From the NCBI GenBank assembly GCA_024305405.1, contig JAKNDB010000068.1:11653501-11717500 (forward strand): a stretch of DNA of 64,000 nt, given 5' to 3'. The notes under the pieces are model-generated. The model was given only the letters and a program-made list of their open reading frames with translations, made no database searches and was not told where the DNA came from. Source of the DNA: Dirofilaria immitis. Taxonomy: Eukaryota; Nematoda; Chromadorea; Rhabditida; Onchocercidae. Shown here piece by piece: positions 1 through 11,742 of the stretch. The number at the start of each line of letters is the position of its first letter. Positions within the stretch are counted from its first letter, which is position 1. A program made the translations under genes and the position numbers.

Positions 1-3000
1 AATAAAGAAATATGCTTTATTCAGGAATGGTACTCATATTGCTACCAGCAGGTATTGCGTTAACAATAGCACCTCTATGTGATGGTATTGTTGCCCAGGA
101 ATATATCTGTGTTTCGCCAAATTTGCTTGCTCAGCGAATTTTGTTTTGTATGTTTGTTTGTTGTTTCCTTTTTTGGTTTTTAGATTTTTAAATCCTTATC
201 TTTGTCATTCTTAAATTAAAGCTTAATAAATAAGATTGGGATTGATTTGAAACATTGGGCTGGAAATCCAAAGATGGTTTAAGGCTAAATGTTCCAAGAT
301 TTATGAGAGCCATTCTATTTAACAGATAGTATAGCAAGACTGGATTTAAATTAAATTAGAACATAAATTAGATGCCTTACATGTTGCGACTGTCATAGTA
401 ATTTCAAACATTTTTCTGGCAAATTCGGGCTTTTCAGATTTTATGTTGGATAAATGTAAATTTAGCTTCATTTGTTTTAGCCTATATATTTTTGGTTGCA
501 TTGTTTGCACATTGCAATTTTTCCCAACTTTCATCTTGGCCAAAAACAGCTGAGGCATTATTGGTCGGTATCGTATTTTTATGGCTCACTTATGTTTGCC
601 AGTATCGCACTGGTATACTGGTTGACAAATGTAAATTTTTTCACGTAAGAGATAGCGAATGGCTCTTTCATAAGTTTTCATTCGTTATAAAATTTGATTA
701 CATACGTTATGAAATGCATTTATATCAGAATATGAAGAACTAAAGGTAAGCTAGATCAAGAATTCAGTAGAAGAAATCAGTTATGCCTTTCACCTGTCGG
801 TTTATTTTTTGGAGATGCAAATCAATCGTTATTAGATAAGTTAAAGCGAAATGTATTTGTATTAAAATATATAATTTCAATAATTAAATTGAGCTTCAGA
901 AAAAATCTTAGTCGGAGTGTTGTAGCATCCAATAATCCAAATATTGGACCACGTTTCTGCAATGGCACCGTACCATTGTGGTCATTGGGACGATTCGGTT
1001 CTCCGATTAATTTACCTGAAATTTGTGTTGACGTCTTCTTAGTTATTATTTTGGTCGCTTTTCTCAATTATCAGGTGATTTTTTCCAACTCCATTTATTT
1101 AAGGAGTAATAGAATCAGCATCAATTTGATAGAATCCACATGTTACGATTGTGTAATACGAGAATGCTATCTATTTCGATTTCCTTTTCAAAGGTTATGA
1201 GTACGAATTATCTAACTATTTGACATAATTTCATCGCTGATTAGTCTTTTTATTTTCAGATAAATTTTAAGAAATGCAATCTAAAATATGTTATTATCAT
1301 TTTATTCTTTCTTTCAGTAATTTCGACGATTTATATGTTAATATTTCAATATTCTTGGCATGGAACATTGAAAAGTAATTGTATTTGTTGACTAATTTAG
1401 TTCGAAGCCGCATTTCGAATGTCTTTCTTTGGCGACGTACAAGCGCAACGTGACATGAAACAAATGCAAGCAGTACGTGACCAAGCTGATTGGCTTCTAA
1501 CTAATATCATCCCGCAACATGTCATTGATTCCCTGAAATCGAGTATCAGATACTCCGAAAATCATGCCTTGACAGCTGTTCTTTTCGCTACGATCACCAA
1601 TTGGAACGAAATGTATGAAGAGACTTTTGAAGGTTTGTTACTTCATATAAATTTCGAAGAAATTTTTTCTAATAGGTCGTGTGATTATGTTCCACGAGAG
1701 ACTTCAAGTGATCGTTTTATCGAATATATAAAAGATCTCTGGACAGACGGATGAATATTTCAGTTTGCCATCACAAACATATACGTTTGAAACAGGAATA
1801 TTAGAGTCTTTTAATATTCACTAAAAATCTGTTAAATATTCTAGGAGGACGGGAATTTTTACGGGTACTAAATGAGATTATTGGAGATTTTGATGAGTTG
1901 CTGGATAGATCAGACTTCTCACAGGTAGAAAAAATCAAAACTATCGGACCTACATATATGGCGGCAGCTGGATTAAATCCAGATAAAAGACGTTCAGCAC
2001 TACATCCTCATGAACATCTTTATCAAGTCAGTGATTTTGCAAAAGTTTGTTGCTACTATTAAATTTTCAGTAAATTCTAGTTTTCGAAGGGCAGCCACCA
2101 ATAGCAGGTGTCAAAAATCTATTTCAAGAATTATGAAATTATTTCTTATATTTTCTTAATTCATTGTTCTTACTAACCAATTCTCAGGAAGAGTTTTTTT
2201 TCATTTAGAAGTTATGCTTCTTTTTTACAGTTAATGGAATTTGCAATCGGTTTACAGCAACAGCTAAACTATTTTAATCAGGATTTGTTGAATTTTGATT
2301 TTGTTTGCAAAATTGGTTATAATATTGGCCCGGTGACAGCTGGTGTCATTGGTACCACAAAATTATATTATGATATTTGGGGTGATACTGTGAATATTGC
2401 TTCTAGAATGTACAGTACTGGTGTGCAGAATCGAATACAGGTTATCTTATTTTTATTTATTTCTTGATTTTTAATTTAGATGTAGTTTAAGAATATGATA
2501 TGCTTACGACTTTTTATGATGAAACTATTGGGAGATAGAATTATAGAAGCACATTTAAGAATTATTCTCCAAAATTCTGCAAACATTCAATTATTTAGTG
2601 TGATCTTTCGTTCGATAATATAGTAGTATTGGAAGTACGAATGTCAGATATTATGGTGGTAATTTATTGTTCTCAATCGCCATAATGTGATGCAATTTCT
2701 GTGTCAAATTTTATGACGTTGGAAATATCAGTATGTGTAATGTATGCACGTGTAATATCTCAAATAAAATAAGTGATCAAAATGAAATGTAACTCAGAAA
2801 ACCGTAATATTGCTGAATAACTCCTATGATAATATTACTTGTAATTCTAATGTTTGTAGGTGTCCCAGCAAACTCGAGATTTACTATGTGATCGTTATGA
2901 CTTTGAATATCGTGATCATATTGAAGTAAAAGGAGTGGATGGTGGCATGGATACTTATTTGTTGGTTGGTCGTAAGGGCCATCCACCAGTAAATTTCACG

Positions 3001-3018
3001 ATTACTCCAGCGTTCTAG
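1..3018 (+). CDS. acy-1: Membrane adenylate cyclase, ADCY9/ACY-1 type, C-terminal exons (5' end outside window)
   Basis: Makes cAMP from ATP at the plasma membrane. Exons read 1-147, 481 to about 644 or 673, 900-1074, 1401-1632, 1845-2026, 2231-2440, 2860-3018 (TAG). The first three encode transmembrane segments of the second membrane half and an extracellular loop; the rest is the C2 catalytic domain. Seen hallmarks: [13 protein letters not shown] after the last helix, [29 protein letters not shown] (the Asp, Asn and Arg of the C2 nucleotide site), ending in [15 protein letters not shown] and the sequence after the last helix match vertebrate ADCY9 most closely. Phases agree at all junctions from 1074 onward and between exons 1 and 2; only the donor of exon 2 is ambiguous (644 has the better GTAAGA, 673 gives the right phase for the next exon). 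No frameshift was found here. The C1 domain and the first membrane half lie upstream of the window. Confidence 0.9.
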
Positions 3019-4419
3019 TTTTTTCTTATGTTTTCGGTAATATGTTTCCCTGTCAGTATGATTGTGTGGCTTTATATTTTATGTTTCAAGAATGGCTAAG
3101 TCAGGAAACATTTAGCAATGTCATATGTAGAGAAAATCATTTCGAGAAGTGAGAACTCTTGGAAATATAGAAAATTTTTTTCATTTGCTCTGTTCAAAGA
3201 AAAGATAAGATATAAATTAATAATTATGCAAAATTTGCAGTATTTTGAATGATTGTAATGATGTTGATCATCTGAAACTTATGTTTTTTTGGAATTGACA
3301 AATGTTTGATTTGAATATTTTTGAAGAAACCAGTAAGAAATGGAAAAGTTGAAAATTAAAACTTATGGCCAACTCATATTTGATAGAAAATGGCACAAGT
3401 GACAAAAACACAGGAAAGCAAGCAAAATTTAATGACACAGTTTATTCGGAGTAATGTATGAAAAATGTACATGATCTTTCCTCTTTCTGACTATAGATTT
3501 ATTCAAAAGTTTTGCTACTATATCAATGATTGGGTATTAGATATCAGTGTTCTATTCATTGAATCATAAAAAATTTCTCAATGTTTCGGTGGTTTTAAAA
3601 CTATGCTATAACATTAAAAGTTTTTGAGACTTAGTTTGTGAATATTTATGAAAAAATTGATCTTGTCCTGAATTATCAAATTCTTTCTGATCTTTCGCGT
3701 AATGAAACTCTAATGATTCAATCTGTTAGAGCAATATATCTTCGCAATATGAATCTTTTGAGAATTTGAAAGTGTGACTTTGTTTCGAGCACTCATTAAT
3801 ATTGCTTCCTCGGCATCTGATAGCATCGTGATAAGATCAGTTTTCTTACTAGATTCAATAATGGCGGATCATTTACAATGAATCATTTGCAAAGCAAATA
3901 TTCCTGTTAAAGCGCATGTTTTTCAGGTGTGAGTGTATAAATTCGACAACAACCAGTTAAATTAAATTGAATTTCAAATTCAAATTCTCTTCGTATTTTT
4001 CTGCGTCTCTGATATTGTATCGTATGTACACATATTTCAGAATCATTCACAATACATCATTCATTTCTGTGTATTGGTATAATTCTACTGTTTTTGCAAA
4101 TTTTATTGTTGCAGATACTTTTTCTGCCAGTTGAGTTTATTAGGTTTGAAAAGCTTCACTAATAAAAAGTGCACGGTCTGATTTCTTTTCTCTGCAAAAT
4201 CTGTGAATGTTGCTGCTAAAGAATTTACATTGCGGGATATTTCAATGTGAAATTGGAAATCACAAATGTTGGGGATATAATAAAATGATGTGATCTTTAA
4301 TCGTATTGCTCTATTGCTCTATTGTATCATTTCTGAAGGAGAAGTAAAAAATCGGATTTTAGTAAACATGAAATACCGTGTATAAAAAATTATTTCATAT
4401 CTTAATTTTTCGGACAGAA

Positions 4420-4563
4420 GAAGATGCGTGTGGAAGACTAAGTTCTAGCAGAGACAGAGCTAATTTCTATCGATGAATTTATCAATGTTCTCATCATCAA
4501 AATGAAGTGCCCGTTGATCAGCAATCATTTGTGATATACTGTACTCAAGGAATTGTGTTTTGA
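4420..4563 (+). pseudogene. Possible decayed or interrupted Cys-containing exon
   Basis: After a splice-acceptor-like CGGACAG at 4411-4417, one frame reads EDACGRLSSSRDRANFYR, hits a single TGA at 4474-4476, then stays open in the same frame through IYQCSHHQNEVPVDQQ and a further Cys to the stop at 4561-4563. The residue mix is unlike the Lys/Asn/Ile/Phe-rich noise of the surrounding DNA. I do not recognise the family. It could be a terminal exon with a TGG-to-TGA change, a pseudogene, or chance. Confidence 0.22.
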
Positions 4564-7500
4564 AAACTCTTTGGAAATCTCCGGCTGCAAAATTTTTTTG
4601 TTAGTTTAATTCTATACGAAATTCGCTATAATTTACTACCATCGTATGTTTCCCAGTTTTTAATTCTTCATTTATTCTTTGTTATAATTTGTCAGGAGAA
4701 TAATATTTATTGGCCATCATTTTTTAAATCTTTTTGATATTTTGTCCTTATTCTAGCTTTACTTAGATTTTTATATTTCCTGAGGTTTGATTTTTTATTG
4801 TGGAGTGTAATACATACAAGGAATGTGCTTTATTCATTATTACAACGATTTATTTCTGCATATCGAGCATTCTCTAGTATTGTTGAAAAAATACTCTTAA
4901 AAAGTTCTGGAATACTGAAATAATGAATCCTAAGGTAATAAGCAAATTTCACTTTCATTATAAAAGTCATTATTCGAGTCTCTCTTCACCGAACATGATT
5001 GAGTTTCGAACTCAAAAAGCCAAAAGAAAGAGTTACATCTGATCACCTATGTAGAAAGTTTCATATTATGTATAATTATGCGAAAAAATTGGAAGGATAC
5101 ACTTTTACTTCAAATAGGCTTTATTATGTTCGCTGCTAATCGTTTGCATTATCCATATTTTATCATTTGCAAAACTATTAAAATAGATAAAATTTTTAAG
5201 AAATTTTGCTTTTAAAATATCCGAAAGTATGTGCATGAAAAAACTGCGAAAATTTGCTTAGTGATGAAGCCCTCTGGAATCTCTTCTAGCCCAAATTCTT
5301 TGAAATCATCACAACTTTTTCTTTTCATCTGAGTTTGAAATGCTCGTTCATTCTTAGGAAAATTTCTTCAGGATTTATTAATTATTTTAAAGATACTACT
5401 GCTATTTTAATAATAGTTTTTTATTATTTGTATTGTATGACCATTGATTTCATATAGTTCATCTGATGCATTTCATTCTTAGGTATACCAAAGTTTTCAT
5501 GTAGGAAATGAAGAGAACTTTCCATATTACTTAATATCTCGATATTTCCGCTATTATTTGGCACACATTGTTGATTAGAAAATTTATAATTCATTAATGA
5601 TACAAATATAATTATAGAATTCACGTCTTCATAAATGGTGATGAGTAAAATAAGTAAAAGACCGGAAAATATGCTCTTTTTGATAAAAAGTTGCAGGAAT
5701 TGACAAGAACTCCTTTTGAGTGAGTGAAATACATGCTGAATTATAGTTATAATATATAATATATACTGTAATAATTAACACAACAATAGATGCTATTTCA
5801 CTAAAATTGATTTGGTGTTTCCTGGAAAGTTTATTCTCAAGAATGCATTTTAGAAAATTATTGTTAATACTTCAAATTTTCTTGAATAATTTAAAATATT
5901 TCGTAAAATAATAGTTGGAATGAATGTTTTGCTACTAATATCCAAAAATATTATAGAAATGCATAATGTTTTGGATATAAATTGTCTATTTAATTTTCAA
6001 AATTCTTCAAGCAGACACTAACTTTGAAATTTTTTCCTACTGAATATGCGGTATTTCAGACCATTTATCAACGATGTATTAGATTTCTATTTCATTATAA
6101 TCTTATTTTTGATTTTTTATAAAACTTTAAACGAATGTTTGAAGAATGATAAATATGAATGAATGTACGTTAAACAATTTCAATTTAAATAGCATGTTTT
6201 TCGCCTTCTAATTCCTATCAAACCATCAAACCAAATTATTGTTAGAAATTATAGTACAATTAATTATAGTTGAAATCCATGAATACAAATGTTTCTAGAT
6301 GAATCTGAATGACTCATTTGGGAAAGTTTCATAATACAACATCAACATGTTGTATCCAAATTTAAATATAAAACAATCTAAAAAATGAATCAAATGAAAA
6401 CATTGCGGAAATAATTGAGACAGATTTGATTTTAATTAATTTAGTACGTAGTAAAGAAACATGAAATCACGATTCTCAAACCTTAAAAAGATGATGTATT
6501 AGTTACAATCAGATAAAGCAATGAATCAGATAGAATCTTAAAATCATCAATTCGTTTACTGATATTATGTAAAAGGCAGCTGTTCATTCATTCAGTTGTT
6601 TTTCCAACAAAAAATCAGAGAGAAAAAATTGGTCATATTATTTTGGACGTATAGATAGACTAATTGGTGAAAAGTATTCTAATACTAAGATAAAACATAT
6701 ATTACTGAAGGAAAAGACAGGTGTTTGTAAGGTACATATATAGAAGAGCTATATGCAACCAATCCTAAACTTCTCTATAATTTAAATTTTTCTCTTTTTG
6801 AAAAAATATCGTTTAGTCTTTATTTATAGTGTATTACATATTTTTCACTAAAAGGTGACTTATTATGACTACCTTCCATTTTTTTTTTTTTTTTGAATAT
6901 GATGTTTATTTTATAATCGCAATACAATCCCTTTGCTCCTATAATACCATCATTTGCTTTATTGCTCCTTTTGCCTTTGATTATAAATCTAAATATCTGT
7001 TTTACCTGTTTCTTCGAAGAGAATTATCATGGAATTTGATATATAGTATAGAAAACTTAATTATAAATGAGGTAGCATCAACTTGCGAGAGTTGAGTTCA
7101 GTCAATTTTTTTTTATAGGTATATAACATCCATTCTGATCATTTTGCGTGAGCCATGTCTAGTAGCATTTTCCTGGGAATGTCTTGCTCGTATAACTCAT
7201 TCATTAATTTTAAGAAATACACAAATTCTCGCTCCAAAGTGATCCTTCAAAAAACTGTTCATTAGAAAAAAGTACGTTTCATTAGATCACCGAATAAATA
7301 CAGATTGAAAAGATAAATAAAAAGTTATCAATCGATTACTATGCTATATTGTAATAGTTAAATTATAAATTCAGTTCTGTTGTAGCCGATTAGTTTATGA
7401 AAAAAAAAAGAATATTTTTATATAGCATCTTTGGTTGTTTAGTATTTACATCAGAATTTTGAATGCTTTTAAATTCAATTTTTATTACTTTTATAATAAT

Positions 7501-9414
7501 TAATATATGGTGCGCAATTTTTTTTTATTATTGAATTTTCAGTTTATTTGAGTGACAGATGATATATTCACTCTTTGCAATATCTTCATGAAATAAATCG
7601 CAAATGCACAAAAGTGATTATTCAAAAAATATTCCTCAAATTTTGTTAAACAAATTTCCTCGCGCAAAGTCATAAATTGCAAATTTGAGAAAAATTGCAT
7701 TATATCAAAGAAATAATAAAGGAAATAAGTAGAAGTATTCTGAAAATGTATAAATCAGTGAAGCTCAATTATTATTAAAATTTCATCTTGGCCTCATTCA
7801 GGCATAACTTAGAAATAAAAAGATAACACACATAGAAAGATTGTGCTTAAATAGGAAAAATTGCCTTGTTGATAGTTTCGTGAGGAATTGGAAGGAAAAT
7901 ATTTATTCAGTCGTTGGATTATAGAACAATAGAATATAATGTTATTTGGTAATATAAAATAGAAAATAAAATGAAACTGATGAAGTAATTTTAAGCAACA
8001 GAAGTCAATAATTAAGTCAAGGAAAATGAACATGGTTTGAGTTCAGGGGACCAATGTAGCATGAATAAAGAGAAACATGTGTTGCGCTGAATCCAATAAA
8101 ACTAGTAATCTCTTAAAAGAAAAAAAAAAGGAGAGTGAGAGCCCTCTTCTTGAACGGATTTTTAAGATAATTTTTTACATATCGGCCAGGTATAAGGAAA
8201 GCAAGAAATATATTCTTTGTATACGGGAAAACTCACTTGGCAATTATTTGGAAAAAAAAGTTTACTGTAAGCAAATACCAAGTGATCATCTTAATACACT
8301 CATTTGTTATCTTAATTATATACTCTGTAAACATTTTACTGTTTTACATCCATAATGTTGCCTTTGATCGTCTTATCGAAATTTTGCAGTTAAGGGAAAA
8401 ATTGCTACTTGTGTGGAAATAACAATAAAACTAAAAAAGGTTATGAACAAAGATAGAAAGTTATGTTCAAAGATAACAATATCATACTGATATTGAACAA
8501 AATTTATTGACCGAATACATAGAAAGAAAACGCTTATATTTTAGACAAATACTAATTAACACTTTAGCCAAGTACAGTGAAAAAAAGGTAAGAAAATCAT
8601 AAAATAATCCAAAACAGAACAATGATTCTTATTTAAAGTAATTCAATAAAATGGATCTGAAGAGTGGAAGATCGCATCATAGCAGAAAATATTTCTTTTA
8701 AAAAAAATTCCTTAAGCAACAGTCAGTGAAATTTATCAATTGGTCGCAATATTTCATTGGATGTTAAATTTAGTTACAGCAAAAATTTTAAGTCAAAACG
8801 AAATATCATTCCTTTGATTCGAATCTTAACAGAATATATGTCTGACGAAAATTTGAAAACTATTGAAAACTAATTTTCAATAAAATTATGGATGATAAAC
8901 CACAGTGATTAACAGAAAATTATGATGATAAATAAAATATTATCACAATAAATTAAAATAGCATATGAAAATTTAAGCGATGGATGAATGTTATTTTCGA
9001 TCAAAATTTGCATTCAATTTTTATCAATCATTAAATTGAAAAATAACATGAAAAGTAATGATATAAATATAATTTAAGCCATCGTAATATAATAATTTTA
9101 TAGTTCTAATATTGAAACCATTTTCTTTAATACTATTGTCGGCAAAAGCCAAAAGTATTAATTTTGTATATAAAGTTACCAAAAGATTAAACGATTTAAT
9201 TATTAAATGAGAAGTGTCAAATGAACAAAGGAAATCAAAGAAAAGAAATGAATTTCTACTTAAAGGATCACTTTAACAAGTACCTTCGGTTCGACAAGTA
9301 ATGACAATCAGCATCATCACCGACAGTCAGCATCAGATGTCGGAAAAAGCCGAATGAAAATATGTAATTCATTTCACATGAATTGTGTAAGATGTAAGCT
9401 GTATTTGTACGCCT

Positions 9415-9462
9415 GTACCATGATCTATTCCTTATAATCACAACTGTACCATGATCTATTCC
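9415..9462. repeat. 18-bp direct repeat
   Basis: TGTACCATGATCTATTCC occurs at 9415-9432 and again at about 9445-9462, 12 bases apart. It lies in otherwise unassigned sequence; no function is suggested. Confidence 0.6.
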
Positions 9463-9597
9463 CATTACCTACAAAAAAAAGAGGATTCAAAAGGGAATTA
9501 GAAGAATTTTAGCAAGAGGTTAGTTGAATCCATCACACGGATGTCTTTTATTTTCCTTTTACTATCGAACTTATTTATCCAATCAAATAGACTTTTT

Positions 9598-9622
9598 ATT
9601 CGTCGCTATCATAGCGACGAAT
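9598..9622. repeat. Perfect 25-bp palindrome
   Basis: Arms ATTCGTCGCTAT and ATAGCGACGAAT are exact reverse complements around one central C. The core is much richer in CG dinucleotides than its surroundings. It could be a dimeric transcription-factor site or the tip of a mobile-element remnant. Confidence 0.8.
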
Positions 9623-9820
9623 TGTATAACTTATTAATTCAACTACTAAATAAATACTTTCTGCCGATTCTTTACGACAATTAACCAACAAAACAAAATT
9701 TTCCTATAATTTTGTAGTGCCACGAGCCGAGAACATGATGACAAGCTTAATAAAAAGCGCTCAGCCAACAATAATTAAACTGATTGAATGAGGTCCGAAG
9801 TTTAAATTTGTGAAGTGATT

Positions 9821-9999
9821 ATACCATTGATATAATCCAATCATTTTGTATCCAAATCAAGAGTCGTCATTAGAAGAATTGTGTCAACAGTATGAAAAAA
9901 AAAAAACGAATAATCGAAGTAAAGCTGCGACTCTTCAAACTACAACATTGGTCATTTGGAATCGGTCAATACAAAATGATTGGATTATATCAATGGTAT
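9821..9999. mobile_element. Inverted-repeat element, MITE-like
   Basis: The 30 bases at 9821-9850 are exactly reverse-complementary to 9970-9999. Inside, GAGTCG at 9861-9866 pairs with CGACTC at 9928-9933, so the whole about 180-bp unit can fold into one long imperfect hairpin with an A-rich loop. Just outside, AAGTGATT (left) and the complement of AGTGACTT (right) are partly symmetrical, so the arms may be slightly longer. There is no coding capacity. This is the shape of a miniature inverted-repeat element; clear target-site duplications were not identified. Confidence 0.6.
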
Positions 10000-10935
10000 A
10001 GTGACTTAACAAAAAGGAAGGACAAAGAGAAATATGCAAAAATAGTTGATGAATAGAATATCACAGTTTAATAACTGAAAGTAAAGAAGTGGTTATTATT
10101 TTAGGTATATATGAAAAGGATTTTGAAATAAAACAATTGGATGATAAAAAAATTCACGTTTAAAAGAATTTAAATAGCAAAGATTTTATAAAAACAATAA
10201 GATCTTTTTATCGACGATAAATTTGCTGCAATTACTGCTACTAATATTCAGCAGATATCATAAAATCTGGAAAAAATTTTGGAGCAGTTTTGATTCTTTT
10301 GTACATTCTCAAGCAATTCCAAATATTCACAAAAACTCAATTAATATGTCTCCTGTTTAAGAGGAGAAGCACTAAAGGCCATAAAAGGTTATAATATTGC
10401 ACTGGAAAATTATCAGATCATAAGGAAAGTTAGTGAAAAAATTCGGGGAGACCTTTATTTATTAAGAATTCTCTTTATAATGAATTAAATGCAGTCAAAA
10501 AGTATGATTAAGAATGGAAAGCGATAATAGAAACAATTAAGACAATTTTTTGTCAATTAGATAATATTTTGTGTAAAAACATGTTGTAAGTTACCGTTTT
10601 TTTAATATAATAATATATTGTAAGTTACCATTCGCTACAAAACCGAAGATTATTAATATAAAAATGAGTTTCTTGCTATTATCAACAGATAATGTCGCAG
10701 ATCGTTATTTAGTGATTAGTCATTTATTCAATATTAGCAGCAATAATTTTAGCTCAATTCACAATTAATATCCTCCAATTCAATCCAATTCACCGCTGAT
10801 AACAATAAATCTATTTATATTACAATCAACTGACCAAATCAGCTTCAATCGTTATATTACCTAATTTTATCCCAACTTATAACGTATATGCAGAAATAAA
10901 TTCCTTCATCAATAATAAAACCTTTCTCATTAGAA

Positions 10936-10954
10936 TTTGTGCCCCAGGCACAAA
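10936..10954. repeat. Hairpin with GCC-N3-GGC core
   Basis: TTTGTGCC and GGCACAAA are exact inverted repeats around CCA. The centre GCCCCAGGC fits the AP-2 consensus GCC-N3-GGC, and it is one of the few GC-rich spots in this stretch. Structure is seen; a regulatory role is inferred only. Confidence 0.55.
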
Positions 10955-11697
10955 AATTTTTCGGACACTGTCAGTAATATCAATTATTGAATCAACGAAT
11001 TTAAATGTTTATTTTTATTGTGTTTTTAATTCGTTTTGGGAGATGGATCAAATAATAAGAACATTATTTGGTTGTTGATTGCATATTAAATTTCTTTATT
11101 TTATTGTTGAATATGTACTTTGTAAGAGAAAGTATTATCAGCTGAGCATATGATTAGCTTATCATCGAAGCGTAGTCTACATCAGTTGAATAGCTAATAA
11201 AAATGAGTATGAAAAAATCGACTTAAATTTTATTAATGTTTTTATTATTGATTGCAAATTTTTGGAAAAAATTTGAACACTTCATTTATTAATTGTTTTG
11301 AAACTATCGCCACTCCATTATCAGCCAAATGTCTCCTTAACGCATCCAAAAATTGAACCAAAATAATTTCGAATGTAATATTCCAATATGCCATCTTAAA
11401 AATTACTGATAATTTCTGCTATCAGATAGTTAAATGAACATTGCAAGTCTCTTGCATAGGTGATAGAAATATATATCTGCTCTCCGATCGTATTATTTTG
11501 TAAATCCTACTGTTAGCAATAAGTTCTTACACGCTTTTCTTTTTTTTTCTATTAGAAAAAATCGAATTTATAGAAAAAATTTCCAGTATTGATTGAAATT
11601 ACTTTTGATTGAACATATAATTAAAAATGAATTCATATGAACTTTATCATACTTAATCAGCTATTTCCAGAATTGTTTATAATCATTCAACAGAAGA

Positions 11698-11742
11698 TTT
11701 AGTGATGATCCAATTTAGTGATGATCCAATTTAGTGATGATC
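11698..11742. repeat. 16-bp tandem repeat, 2.8 copies
   Basis: TTTAGTGATGATCCAA is repeated head to tail without a change; the last copy is truncated. Confidence 0.85.

Noticed and set aside
8077..8355. 92-codon plus-strand ORF
   Set aside because: Lys/Ile/Tyr-rich composition typical of AT-rich noise and no homologous motif.
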